Assembly (NCBI RefSeq): GCF_004795055.1
Contig: NZ_SSBJ01000003.1
Coordinates: 1 to 64,000 of the forward strand
Length of the DNA stretch: 64,000 nt
Direction: 5' to 3'
Origin: Streptomyces sp. A1136
Lineage (GTDB): Bacteria; Actinomycetota; Actinomycetes; Streptomycetales; Streptomycetaceae
This document shows positions 25,162-33,632 of this stretch, in pieces (the stretch's first letter is position 1; each line of letters opens with the position of its first letter). A program made the translations under genes and the position numbers. The notes beneath the pieces were generated by a model. The model made no database searches and had not been told where the DNA came from. It saw nothing but the letters and a program-made list of their open reading frames with translations.

Positions 25162-26958
25162 ATGTCCGCACGGTCCGATCACGCACGCGCTCCGTTCCCC
25201 GCCCGCCGGACGGTCCTCGCCGGGACGGGCGCCGGGGTCCTCGCCGCCACCGTGTTACCGGCCGCCGCCGCGCGGGCCGCGGCCGACTCCGCCCTCGACG
25301 GGGTTCCGCTCGGTGAGTACGACGTCGTCGTGGTCGGGTCGGGGGCGTCCGGGATGACCGCCGCGCTCACCGCCGCCGGGCGCGGGCTGAGCGTGTTGGT
25401 GGTCGAGAAGGCCCCCACCTTCGGCGGCTCGGCGGCCCGCTCCGGCGCCGGGATCTGGCTGCCCAACAACTCGGTGATCCTCGGGGCCGGCGTGCCGGAC
25501 ACCCCGGAGAAGGCCGCGGCGTACCTCGCGGCCGTGGTGGGGCCCGACGTACCGGCCGACCGGCAGCGGGCGTTCCTCGCCAACGGCCCCCGCATGCTGG
25601 ACTTCGTCATGGCGCACAGTCCGTTGCGGTTCCGCTTCATGGACGGCTACAGCGACTACTACCCGAACCTGCCCGGCGGTCTGTCGAACGGGCGCTCCGT
25701 CGAGCCCGACCAGATCGACGGGAACGTGCTCGGGGCCGAGCTGGCCCGGCTCAACCCGGCGTACATGCCGGTCCCCGCCGGGATGGTGGTGTTCAGCCAG
25801 GATTACAAGTGGCTCAATCTCGCGGCGGTCACCGCGAAGGGGCTGGCGGTCTCCACCGAGTGCCTGGCGCGGGGCACGAAGTCGGCGCTGCGCGGCGAGA
25901 AGCCGCTGACCATGGGCCAGGCGCTGGCCGCGGGGTTGCGCGCGGGTCTGCTGCGGGCGGGGGTGCCGGTGTGGCTGAGCAGTCCGCTGGTCGACCTGGT
26001 CCAGGAGGGTGGGGCGGTCACCGGGGTGGTGGTGGAGAAGGAGGGCGTCCGGGGGGTCGTGCGGGCCCGCAAGGGCGTGATCATGGGCTCCGGCGGCTTC
26101 GAGCACGACGCGGCGATGCGGGCGCAGTACCAGCAGCAGCCGATCGGCACCCAGTGGTCCGTCGGGGCGAAGGAGAACACGGGCGACGGCATCCGCGCGG
26201 GTCAGCGGGCGGGAGCCGCGCTGGCGTTGATGGAGGACGCCTGGTGGGGGCCGTCGATCCCGCTGCCCGGCGAACCGTACTTCTGCCTGGCGGAGCGGAC
26301 CCTTCCGGGCGGGCTGATGGTGAACGCGAACGGCACCCGGTTCGTCAACGAGGCGGCCCCGTACAGCGACGTGGTGCACGTGATGTACGAGAAGGACCGG
26401 GGCGCGACCGGCTCCCACATCCCGGCCTGGCTGATCGTGGACCAGAACTACCGGAACAGGTACCTCTTCAAGGACATCCTGCCGACGCTGCCCTTCCCGG
26501 ACGCCTGGTACGAGGCGGGGGCCGCGCGGAAGGCGTGGACGTGGGACGCGCTGGCCGGACAGATCGGGGTACCGGCCGCGGCGCTGCGGGCGACCCTGAA
26601 CCGCTTCAACGCCCAGGCGTGGAACGGGTCGGACCCGGACTTCCACCGCGGTGACACGGCGTACGACCACTACTACACGGACCCGAACGTCCAGCCGAAC
26701 TCGTGCCTGGCGCCGATCTGGGCACCGCCGTTCCACGCCTTCAAGATCGTGCCGGGAGACCTGGGGACCAAGGGCGGCATCGTGACGGACGCGCGGGCGC
26801 GGGCGCTGCGCGCGGACGGCTCGGTGATCCGGGGCCTGTGGGCGGCCGGCAACGCCAGTGCGGCGGTGATGGGGCACAGCTACGCGGGGGCCGGATCGAC
26901 GATCGGCCCCGCGATGACCTTCGGCTACGTGGCCGCGAACGACATCGCGGACGCGTAG
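25162..26958 (+). CDS. KstD-like FAD-dependent 3-ketosteroid delta1-dehydrogenase with Tat signal
   Basis: A 598-residue flavoprotein. Residues 15-41 are a twin-arginine export signal (ARRTVLAGTGAGVLAATVL, then AAAARA). The FAD Rossmann motif is at 54-64 (DVVVVGSGASG), with GGSAARSGAGIWLPNN near 85-100 and the C-terminal FAD contact GLWAAGNASAAVMGHSYAGAGS. This resembles 3-ketosteroid delta1-dehydrogenase, which introduces the C1-C2 double bond in ring A of 3-ketosteroids and opens the way to ring cleavage. Related fumarate-reductase-like dehydrogenases are possible. Codon 32 (25255-25257), inside the signal peptide, is TTA, so bldA may limit expression. It lies near other genes resembling the cholesterol pathway. 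Confidence 0.8.
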   Translation: MSARSDHARAPFPARRTVLAGTGAGVLAATVLPAAAARAAADSALDGVPLGEYDVVVVGSGASGMTAALTAAGRGLSVLVVEKAPTFGGSAARSGAGIWLPNNSVILGAGVPDTPEKAAAYLAAVVGPDVPADRQRAFLANGPRMLDFVMAHSPLRFRFMDGYSDYYPNLPGGLSNGRSVEPDQIDGNVLGAELARLNPAYMPVPAGMVVFSQDYKWLNLAAVTAKGLAVSTECLARGTKSALRGEKPLTMGQALAAGLRAGLLRAGVPVWLSSPLVDLVQEGGAVTGVVVEKEGVRGVVRARKGVIMGSGGFEHDAAMRAQYQQQPIGTQWSVGAKENTGDGIRAGQRAGAALALMEDAWWGPSIPLPGEPYFCLAERTLPGGLMVNANGTRFVNEAAPYSDVVHVMYEKDRGATGSHIPAWLIVDQNYRNRYLFKDILPTLPFPDAWYEAGAARKAWTWDALAGQIGVPAAALRATLNRFNAQAWNGSDPDFHRGDTAYDHYYTDPNVQPNSCLAPIWAPPFHAFKIVPGDLGTKGGIVTDARARALRADGSVIRGLWAAGNASAAVMGHSYAGAGSTIGPAMTFGYVAANDIADA

Positions 26959-26985
26959 CGTCGCACGGCGTGGTTCCGCGAGGCC

Positions 26986-27486
26986 CTATCCCTGCTGGAA
27001 GAGTTCGGCGGGGAGGGGCTTGAGGAGGGCGTAGAGGTCGTCGGTGATCGGACGGTCCCAGCTGGCGATGGTGACCAGCACGTTGTCGCTGCGGTCGAAC
27101 TGGACGCAGGAGATGCGGGACTCCGAGAGCTTGACCTTGCGCACGATGAGGAGGTTGTCGCCCTGCATGACGGGGCAGTCCTCGACCGCGGTGACCTCGA
27201 CCTCCTCGTCGTTCTCCAGGGCGTCGAGGAGCTGTGCCACCTCGAAGGGGACCTGCTTGTCGGCGAGCTCCCGGGCCGGCGAGCCCTCGGGGAGGTTGCC
27301 GATGATCATCGCGGGGCCGCGGCCGCCGAAGAGGTCGTAGCGGAGGAAGACACCCTGGCAGCTGCCGTCGGGGGCGGGGAGCAGCCCGGCCCCGAGGTTG
27401 CCCGGCCAGTCCCCCGGGTCCATGGCGAGGACGTCGAAGTCCGGGCCGGCGGGGGTGGCGGCGCGGTGGCGGCGGAGGAAGGACAT
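26986..27486 (-). CDS. Conserved hypothetical protein
   Basis: A 166-residue soluble protein with no signal peptide or membrane segment. It is acidic and has a mixed alpha/beta pattern: LPAPDGSCQGVFLRYDLFGG, FEVAQLLDALENDEEVEVTA, DNLLIVRKVKLSESRISCVQ. I do not recognise a named domain. The start at 27486 is chosen because the frame upstream reads into arginine/proline-rich non-coding sequence. It is convergent with the KstD-like gene (27 bp between stops). Confidence 0.7.
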   Translation of the reverse strand: MSFLRRHRAATPAGPDFDVLAMDPGDWPGNLGAGLLPAPDGSCQGVFLRYDLFGGRGPAMIIGNLPEGSPARELADKQVPFEVAQLLDALENDEEVEVTAVEDCPVMQGDNLLIVRKVKLSESRISCVQFDRSDNVLVTIASWDRPITDDLYALLKPLPAELFQQG

Positions 27487-27589
27487 GCCGCCATGGTACG
27501 TGGCCGGGCGGGTTTTTCGGTCCGGGGGCCCGCTTCCGCCCGGGGTCGCGCCGGGGGCGGGGCGGGGGCTCGGCGGGGCGCCGGCCGGC

Positions 27590-28010
27590 TGTCGTCCCCT
27601 TGTACGGGCGGGACCAGCGTGAAGCAGTGGTCGGGGTGGCCGGCGTCGCCGGTGACCGTCAGCGCGGAGGCGGGGAGCCGCTGCCGGAGGGACGGCATCG
27701 GCTCCTCGGCCGGCCCGGCTGCTTCGATGTCCACCGGGCCGGTGCCGCGGCTCCTGGAACACCTCGTCACCGGCCAGGGTGACCGTCCGGGACCCGGCGG
27801 CGTCGGTCGGCGGGGAGCGGTACCGCTCCCCGGCACCCGGCGGCGCGGTCTGCCGGCCGCTCCGGGCCGGGGCCGGCACCCGGAAGGCGTGGCGGACGGC
27901 GTCCGCCGCGATCCGGGGGTCCACGGGCGTCGGGGGCCTCTGCTCGGCCTCCGCGAACCGGCGGTGCGGGGCGAGCTCGATCAGTCGCATCCGCTGCCCG
28001 GAGCCGCTGG
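27590..28010 (-). pseudogene. Possible frameshifted gene remnant
   Basis: Two minus-strand frames give protein-like sequence that would join if one frameshift is allowed near 27770: first RMRLIELAPHRRFAEAEQ with DPRIAADAVRHAFRVPAP and VTLAGDEVFQEP, then PVDIEAAGPAEEP with LRQRLPASALTVTGDAG and CFTLVPPVQG. No single frame is open across the region and no start with a ribosome-binding site was found. The original function is not recognised. The whole interval 27487-28324 holds no intact gene. Confidence 0.3.
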
Positions 28011-28324
28011 TCCTCGTCGACGGCCAGGTCACACACCGGCACGTCCGGCGCGAGGGCGCACCGAATCCTCCGGCGCCCTCGGCGAACCAGTCGATCAGCG
28101 CGGCGGGTGTCGGGTGCCGGGTCGGGGTTGGCGTCCGATCCGCGCCCGGGCCACGCTGCCCGCGCCTCCGGGTCCCGGCGGCCGTGGCGGGAGAGGTCGG
28201 TGGGGTCCGGGGCCTCGGTGCGCCGCCTTCGGGCTCCGGGCGAAAGCCTTCGGCTGCGGGCGGACGGCCGCGGCGTCGGGCGAAGCGCCGCGGCCCGCCC
28301 CTTCGGCGCTCCCGACGGGCGCCT

Positions 28325-28792
28325 TCAGGTGCCCTCGTAGAGCCGCCGGTGCCACCACGGGAGCGGGCGTCCGGACCGGTCGCGTCCGACGGCCACGGGT
28401 GCGGGATCGGGGAGGGTGCGGCGGCGGAAGCCGGCGTCGAGGGTGCGCAGTACGCGTCCCAGGGCGGAGCGCGCCTCGGGTGGCAGCCCGCGGTACAGGT
28501 CGGCCAGTTCGTCGCGGACCACGGCGATGTCGTCGAGCGCGCAGCCGGGGCAGGCGGGGCAGGTCGAGGGCGCCAGGAGCAGTCGGTCGCCGGGACGGTC
28601 CAGGAAGGCGCGGTACAGCGCGAGCCGGACGGCGAGGTCGGGGGCGCGACCGCGCAGCGCGTGGTGTATCAGCGCGCTCGCGGCGGGTGACATCCGGTCC
28701 ACGGGCGGTAGTCCACGCGTCCACGCGGGCGGGCGGCGGCCGTCGAACGGCCCTCGTCGGGCGCGCATCGCGCCGGGACGGTTACGCGGCAT
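28325..28792 (-). CDS. Hypothetical protein with CPACPGC motif
   Basis: A 155-residue, arginine-rich protein with two predicted helices and a cysteine cluster STCPACPGCALDD near residue 80, which could bind zinc. GAAAGGG lies upstream of the ATG at 28792. The first 30 residues are basic and probably disordered. It is on the same strand as the DUF397 gene upstream. I recognise no family and assign no function. Confidence 0.55.
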   Translation of the reverse strand: MPRNRPGAMRARRGPFDGRRPPAWTRGLPPVDRMSPAASALIHHALRGRAPDLAVRLALYRAFLDRPGDRLLLAPSTCPACPGCALDDIAVVRDELADLYRGLPPEARSALGRVLRTLDAGFRRRTLPDPAPVAVGRDRSGRPLPWWHRRLYEGT

Positions 28793-28901
28793 CGCCCTTT
28801 CGGCGGTCGGTCGTCATGGCGGCCATGATGGCACGACGATCGGCCCCGCCGGGCACCGGGCAGCGGCTCCACGCCCGGCGCCGGCGGTGTACCGCGCCTC
28901 G

Positions 28902-29141
28902 TCAGGTCAGGTCGAACTCCCCGCCCCGCGCGTCCAGGACGAACCTGCGCCACTCGTCGGGCGCGAAGATCAGCGAGGGGCTGTCGGGCCGCTCGCTGTT
29001 GCGCATCGCGATGAACCCTTCCACGAAGGCGATCTGGACGTCCCCCGACCCCCGGCTGCTCGACCTCCAGTCGGCCCCGCTGAGATCCAGATCCGGCTTG
29101 CCCCAGCCGGCGGGGGCCTGCGAAGTCATGCTCTCGGCCAC
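28902..29141 (-). CDS. DUF397 protein
   Basis: A 79-residue DUF397 protein (LSGADWRSSSRGSGDVQIAFVEG, AMRNSERPDSPSLIFAPDEW, FVLDARGGEFDL). DUF397 genes in streptomycetes usually sit next to a helix-turn-helix (XRE/BldB-associated) regulator and act with it like a toxin-antitoxin or anti-regulator pair. No such partner gene is adjacent here. GTG at 29141 is preferred because GGGAGGAG precedes it by 7 nt; ATG at 29129 would lack a ribosome-binding site. Confidence 0.85.
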   Translation of the reverse strand: MAESMTSQAPAGWGKPDLDLSGADWRSSSRGSGDVQIAFVEGFIAMRNSERPDSPSLIFAPDEWRRFVLDARGGEFDLT

Positions 29142-29263
29142 GTGCGTGCTCCTCCCGGTACGTCGTCCGAGGGCCAGGTTAACCACGCGAGCGGGCGCCG
29201 CACAGGCCACGCCGACCCGCCGGCCCGTTCGGATGCCGTCCGGGCGCCCTGCTCCAACGGCCG

Positions 29264-30445
29264 TCAAGACGTGGGGGGTTCGTTCCCCACCAGCCACATC
29301 GCGAAGAACTGCGCCCCGCCGCCGTACGCGTGCCCCAGGGCCCGGCGGGCGTCCGCGATCTGGTGTTCTCCTGCCAGGCCGCGCACTTGCAGGGCCGCCT
29401 CGGCGAAGCGGATCATGCCGGAGGCGCCGATGGGGTTGGTCGACAGGACCCCGCCCGACGGGTTGACGGGCAGGTCGCCGTCGAGCTCGGTGACGCCGGC
29501 CTCGGTGAGTTTCCAGCCCTCGCCCTCCTCGGCGAAGCCCAGGTTCTCCAGCCACATCGGCTCGTACCAGGAGAACGGTACGTACATCTCCACCGCGTCG
29601 ATCTCGCGGCGCGGGTCGGTGATCCCGGCCTGCCGGTACACGTCGGCCGCGCAGTCCTTGCCCGCCTGCGGGGACACGAAGTCCTTGCCGGCGAAGAGCG
29701 TCGGCTCACTGCGCATCGCCCCGCCGTGCACCCAGGCCGGGGGCCGGGGCGTACGGGCGGCACCCGCCCGGTCGGTGAGGACCATCGCGCACGCCCCGTC
29801 GGAGGACGGGCAGGTCTCCGAGTACCGGATCGGGTCCCACAGCATCGGTGAGGCCTGGACCTTCTCCAGGGTGATGTCGTGCTCGTGCAGGTGCGCGTAC
29901 GGGTTCTTCAGCGCGTTGCGCCGGTCCTTGTACGCGACGAGCGAGCCGACGGTGTCGGGCGCGCCGGTGCGCCGCATGTACGCGCGCACGTGCGGCGCGA
30001 AGAACCCGCCCGCCCCCGCCAGCAGGGGCTGCTGGAAGGGCACGGGCAGCGAGAGGCCCCACATGGCGTTGGATTCGGACTGCTTCTCGAAGGCGAGGGT
30101 CAAGACGGTGCGGTGGACGCGGGCCGCCACCAGGTTGGCGGCCACGAGCGCGGTGGAGCCCCCGACGGAACCGGCGGTGTGGACCCGGAGCATCGGCTTG
30201 CCGACCGCGCCCAGCGCGTCCGCCAGGTACAGCTCCGGCATCATCACCCCCTCGAAGAAGTCGGGGGCCTTGCCGATCACCACGGCGTCGATGTCCGCCC
30301 AGGTCAACTCGGCGTCGGCGAGGGCGCGCACCGCGGCTTCGCGCACCAGTCCGGCGATGGAGACGTCGTGCCGGGCGGCGACGTGCCTGGTCTGGCCGAT
30401 ACCGACGACGGCCACGGGCTCCTTCGATGTGGCGGCCTTGGTCAT
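29264..30445 (-). CDS. Thiolase-like lipid-transfer protein (Ltp3/Ltp4-like)
   Basis: A 393-residue thiolase-fold protein of the SCP-x/lipid-transfer branch (VAVVGIGQTRHVAARHDVSI, HTAGSVGGSTALVAANLV, CPSSDGACAMVLTDRAGA, NPSGGVLSTNPIGASGMIRF, HAYGGGAQFFAMWLVG). In mycobacteria such proteins (Ltp2, Ltp3, Ltp4) act as thiolases or retro-aldolases on steroid side-chain CoA thioesters, together with OB-fold partners. The nucleophilic cysteine is replaced by Ser or Gly at the usual SCxxG position (TAGSVGG), as in aldolase-type members. Its start overlaps the end of the next thiolase gene upstream (ATGA). It is the last gene of the three-gene operon with 30442-31512 and 31512-32531. Confidence 0.82.
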   Translation of the reverse strand: MTKAATSKEPVAVVGIGQTRHVAARHDVSIAGLVREAAVRALADAELTWADIDAVVIGKAPDFFEGVMMPELYLADALGAVGKPMLRVHTAGSVGGSTALVAANLVAARVHRTVLTLAFEKQSESNAMWGLSLPVPFQQPLLAGAGGFFAPHVRAYMRRTGAPDTVGSLVAYKDRRNALKNPYAHLHEHDITLEKVQASPMLWDPIRYSETCPSSDGACAMVLTDRAGAARTPRPPAWVHGGAMRSEPTLFAGKDFVSPQAGKDCAADVYRQAGITDPRREIDAVEMYVPFSWYEPMWLENLGFAEEGEGWKLTEAGVTELDGDLPVNPSGGVLSTNPIGASGMIRFAEAALQVRGLAGEHQIADARRALGHAYGGGAQFFAMWLVGNEPPTS

Positions 30446-31512
30446 GCTCGGTCCCCTTCCAGGACGGCGACCAGGTTCTGCTGGAGGCAGGGGCCGGAGG
30501 TGGCGTGCGCGACGGCGCGGTCGGACGCACCGCGGTGGATGCGGGCGGCGGCCTCGCCGATGCGGATCAGACCCGCGGCCATGATCGGGTTGGCGGCGAG
30601 GGCCCCGCCGGACGGGTTGACGCTCACGCCCTCGTCGAGCCGGAGTGCCTTGCGGAGCACGACCTCCTGGGAGGAGAACGGCGCGTGCAGTTCCGCCGTG
30701 TCCACCGGGGCTTCGAAGAGACCCGCGCGTTCGGCGGCGAGGCGGGTGGAGGCCGAGTCGGTGAGGTCGCGCAGTCCCAGGCCGTGCGCCTCGATCCGGT
30801 GGTCGATGCCGGTGATCCAGGCGGGCCGCTCGCACAGCCGGCGGGCGGTGTCGCCCGCGGCCAGGATGACTGCTGCCGCGCCGTCCCCGATGGGCGGGCA
30901 GTCGCCGGTGCGCAGTGGCCGGACCTGGTAGTCGCCCTGGGGGACGGCGCCGGTGAGCTGGGCGTGCGGGTTGCCGGCCTCGGCGGAGGCCCGGCTGCGG
31001 GCGCCGATGGCCGCGAGGGCGGGCTCGTCGGTCTCGCCCGCGTCGATCAGCGCCTGGGCCTGGAGGGCGGCCAGGGCGACGGAGTCGGGCCAGAGGGGGG
31101 CGAGGTAGTAGGGATCGAGCTGGCGGGTGAGGACGTCGCGTACCGGTCCGGGGGAGGACTTGCCGTACGCGTAGACGAGCGCGGTGTCGGCCTCCCCGGT
31201 CTGGATCTTGACCCAGGCCTCGTAGAGGGCCCAGGCGCCGTCCATCTCGACGTGGGACTCGGAGATGGGCGGCCAGGCGCCGACGCCGTCGAGGGTCATC
31301 GTGAAGGAGAAGGCCCTGCCCGCCAGGTAGTCGCTGGAGCCGGAGCAGGTGAAGCCGATCTCGCCGGTCTTGAGACCGGTGCGGGCCAGTACCTGGTGGA
31401 GGACCGGCATGACCATCTCGACTTCGCTGAGTTCGTCGGTGCGGCGCCGGTGGTCGCTCTGCGCGAAGGCGACGACCGCGACCTGTCGGGCGTACCTGTT
31501 CGTCGTGGCCAT
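30442..31512 (-). CDS. Second thiolase-like lipid-transfer protein
   Basis: A 356-residue thiolase-fold protein paralogous to its downstream neighbour (QVAVVAFAQSDHRRRTDELS, CSGSSDYLAGRAFSFTMTLD, PPIGDGAAAVILAAGD, VNPSGGALAANPIMAAGLIR). The order OB-fold protein, thiolase, thiolase is the same as Rv3521-Rv3522-Rv3523 in the Mycobacterium tuberculosis cholesterol region, where the two thiolases are called Ltp4 and Ltp3. It is coupled on both sides by 1-4 nt overlaps. It probably forms a complex with its paralogue or with the OB-fold protein. Confidence 0.82.
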   Translation of the reverse strand: MATTNRYARQVAVVAFAQSDHRRRTDELSEVEMVMPVLHQVLARTGLKTGEIGFTCSGSSDYLAGRAFSFTMTLDGVGAWPPISESHVEMDGAWALYEAWVKIQTGEADTALVYAYGKSSPGPVRDVLTRQLDPYYLAPLWPDSVALAALQAQALIDAGETDEPALAAIGARSRASAEAGNPHAQLTGAVPQGDYQVRPLRTGDCPPIGDGAAAVILAAGDTARRLCERPAWITGIDHRIEAHGLGLRDLTDSASTRLAAERAGLFEAPVDTAELHAPFSSQEVVLRKALRLDEGVSVNPSGGALAANPIMAAGLIRIGEAAARIHRGASDRAVAHATSGPCLQQNLVAVLEGDRA

Positions 31513-32531
31513 CAGATGAGCTCCTTGTACGCGTCGTAGTCCGCGTCCGGCTCGCCGGTGGGGCGGTAGTGGTCGGGGTACCGACCGCCTTCGGTCCACA
31601 CGGGTTCGACGCGCAGGCCCATGCGGACCTGGTCGTAGGGGATGCCGCCGATCCGGCCGTGGAGGGCGAGGTCGGCGCCGTCGAGGGCGATGTGGGCGTA
31701 GACGTAGGGGACTTCGATGTCGAGGTTGCGGGCCTTGATGTTCACGACGCAGTACGTGGTGACGGTGCCGGCCGGGCCGACCTCGACCCGGTCGGTGGTG
31801 GCGACGCCGCAGGTCGGGCAGGCGCCGCGCGGGGGCACGTACACCTTGTGGCAGGAGGGGCAGCGCTCGCCGACGGTCCGCCGCCCGGAGAGGGCGTTGA
31901 TGTACGCGGTCTGCGCGCGGCCGGGGCTGTAGGTGTAGTCGAGGCGCGCCTCGGCGACTATCCCGGTGACGGGGTCGGTGAACGCGCCGTCGTGCGGCAC
32001 GGCTTGGAGCGCTCCCGTGCCCTCGTCGTCTTCGTCGACCTCGTTGATCTCACTGATCTCACTGGTCTCGTAAGGCTCGAAGCAGGCGATGTCGGTGATC
32101 GCGCCGGTTCGCTCTTCGGCCCAGCGGACGCGCACCCGCATGCCGGTGTGGACGGCCTCGGGGCCGGGTGCGTCGAGGGCGTGGAGAAGGGCGGTGTCGG
32201 CGCCGTCCAGCCTGACCAGGACCCAGGCGAAGGGCCGGTCCAGGGGCTGGTTCGGGCGCGGCTGCCCGTTCCAGGCCCACGTGGTGACGGTGCCGGTGGT
32301 GGCGACCTGGACGAGCTCGCGGATCTCTTCGGCGGTGACGGGGTCGTACTCGACGGGCGGGACCATCACCTGTCCGGCGGTGGTGCGGACGCCGAGTACG
32401 ACGCGCTCGCGCAAGCCGGTGAGGAAGGCGCTCTGCACGGGCCCGAGGGACCGGGTGAACGGGAACTCGACGACGAGGGGCGCGCGCAGCGCCTCGGGCG
32501 GCGGCGCGGCGGCTTCTGGGGCTGCGGTCAT
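31512..32531 (-). CDS. Tandem OB-fold (DUF35) protein with one zinc ribbon
   Basis: A 339-residue protein built of two DUF35/OB-fold units. The N-terminal unit (about 20-155) lacks zinc ligands. An acidic linker follows (EISEINEVDEDDEGTG). The C-terminal unit has the rubredoxin-like zinc ribbon CPSC...CPTC at about 220-240 and the OB fold after it (PAGTVTTYCVVNIKARNLD). Such proteins are obligate partners of Ltp-type thiolases in steroid and related CoA pathways (compare ChsH2 and Rv3521). It shares one base with the next start (TGATG) and heads the operon with the two thiolases. Confidence 0.83.
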   Translation of the reverse strand: MTAAPEAAAPPPEALRAPLVVEFPFTRSLGPVQSAFLTGLRERVVLGVRTTAGQVMVPPVEYDPVTAEEIRELVQVATTGTVTTWAWNGQPRPNQPLDRPFAWVLVRLDGADTALLHALDAPGPEAVHTGMRVRVRWAEERTGAITDIACFEPYETSEISEINEVDEDDEGTGALQAVPHDGAFTDPVTGIVAEARLDYTYSPGRAQTAYINALSGRRTVGERCPSCHKVYVPPRGACPTCGVATTDRVEVGPAGTVTTYCVVNIKARNLDIEVPYVYAHIALDGADLALHGRIGGIPYDQVRMGLRVEPVWTEGGRYPDHYRPTGEPDADYDAYKELI

Positions 32532-32645
32532 GGGCTGGGCTCCTGTCTGAAGGCACGACGGGTTACGCCTCGGCGGGGGCGGAGGCGGAGGAGGGTCGGC
32601 GATCCGGGCGGACGTCCGCCCGCACGCGCACCGCGCGGCCTGCGC

Positions 32646-33446
32646 TCAGGCCCGGCGGTAACGCGGCGGGCGCTTCTCAGCGAACGCGCGGGCCCCCTCC
32701 TTCGCGTCCGCCGTCTCGAAGATCGGCCACCCCCGACTCAGTTCGGCGGCCAGCCCCTGCGTCTCGGTCAACTCCGCGCCCTCATACACCGAGGCCTTCA
32801 CCGCCTCCACCGCCAGCGGCCCGCACGCGTTGATCTGCTCGGCGATCTCCAGGGCCCGCTCCAACGCGGTGCCGTCCGGCACCACCCGCCCGATCAGGCC
32901 GATCCCCGCCGCTTCCGCCGCCGTGTACGGCCGACCGGTCAGCAGCATCTCCAGTGCGTGGGTGCGCGGGATCTGCCGTGGCAGTCGTACCGTCGAGCCG
33001 CCGATCGGGAACAGGCCCCGCTTGACCTCGAACAGCCCGAAGGTGGCCCCTTCGCCCGCGACCCGGATGTCGGTCCCCTGGAGGATCTCGGTGCCGCCCG
33101 CCACGCAGTACCCCTCCACCGCCGCGATCACGGGCTTGCGGGGCCGGTGGTGGCGGAGCATCGCCTTCCAGTGCAGGTCGGGGTCGGCGGTGAGCCGGTC
33201 GCGGTACTGGTCGCCCGCCATGCCCCGCCCGGCGAGCGCCTTGAGGTCCATTCCCGCGCAGAAGTCCCCGCCGGCGCCCGTCAGGATCACCGAGCGGACG
33301 GCGTCGTCGGCGTCGGCTTCCAGCCAGCCGTCGTACAGCCCCACCAGCAGTGGCAGCGAGAGCGCGTTCTTCGCCTCCGGCCTGTTCATGGTGAGCACCA
33401 GCGTGGCGCCGTGGCGTTCCACGGTCAGGTGTTCCGTCCCACCCAT
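32646..33446 (-). CDS. Enoyl-CoA hydratase (EchA19-like)
   Basis: A 266-residue crotonase-fold hydratase (LVLTMNRPEAKNALSLPLLV, oxyanion-hole segments AGGDFCAGMDLKAL and VEGYCVAGGTEILQGTDIRV, the catalytic-Glu region FGLFEVKRGLFPIGGS, and the end RAFAEKRPPRYR). It would hydrate 2-enoyl-CoA thioesters. Its divergent placement next to a FadD19-like ligase copies the EchA19/FadD19 pair of mycobacteria, which act on cholesterol side-chain intermediates. GGGAGGA precedes the ATG. A KstR-type operator lies 24-37 bp before the start codon. Confidence 0.85.
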   Translation of the reverse strand: MGGTEHLTVERHGATLVLTMNRPEAKNALSLPLLVGLYDGWLEADADDAVRSVILTGAGGDFCAGMDLKALAGRGMAGDQYRDRLTADPDLHWKAMLRHHRPRKPVIAAVEGYCVAGGTEILQGTDIRVAGEGATFGLFEVKRGLFPIGGSTVRLPRQIPRTHALEMLLTGRPYTAAEAAGIGLIGRVVPDGTALERALEIAEQINACGPLAVEAVKASVYEGAELTETQGLAAELSRGWPIFETADAKEGARAFAEKRPPRYRRA

Positions 33447-33469
33447 TGCCGTCCTCCCGTCTCAAGACC

Positions 33470-33483
33470 TAGAACAGGTTGCA
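33470..33483. promoter_or_regulatory. KstR-type operator between echA19-like and fadD19-like genes
   Basis: TAGAACAGGTTGCA fits TnnAACnnGTTnnA, the palindrome bound by the TetR-family cholesterol regulator KstR in mycobacteria and rhodococci. It lies immediately upstream of the enoyl-CoA hydratase gene in the divergent promoter region. No KstR gene is in this window. Confidence 0.65.
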
Positions 33484-33510
33484 GGAGGGGAGGAGGCAGT
33501 TCAATAGTTT

Positions 33511-33526
33511 TCTGACGCTCAGTCAG
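33511..33526. promoter_or_regulatory. 16-bp shared element, copy B (inverted)
   Basis: Read on the minus strand this is CTGACTGAGCGTCAGA, differing from copy A (25104-25119) at two positions and from copy C (43395-43410) at three. It lies 28 bp from the KstR-type site in the same divergent region and about 110 bp before the ligase start. Confidence 0.55.
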
Positions 33527-33632
33527 TTTTCTTGTCGGCCGCCTTCCCAGTTGACCGTCCCGGCGCTCTAATGACCGCCGAACCGGGCCGGCCATGGGGT
33601 CAGCCATGGACACTTTCGGGTCAGGAGGAACG

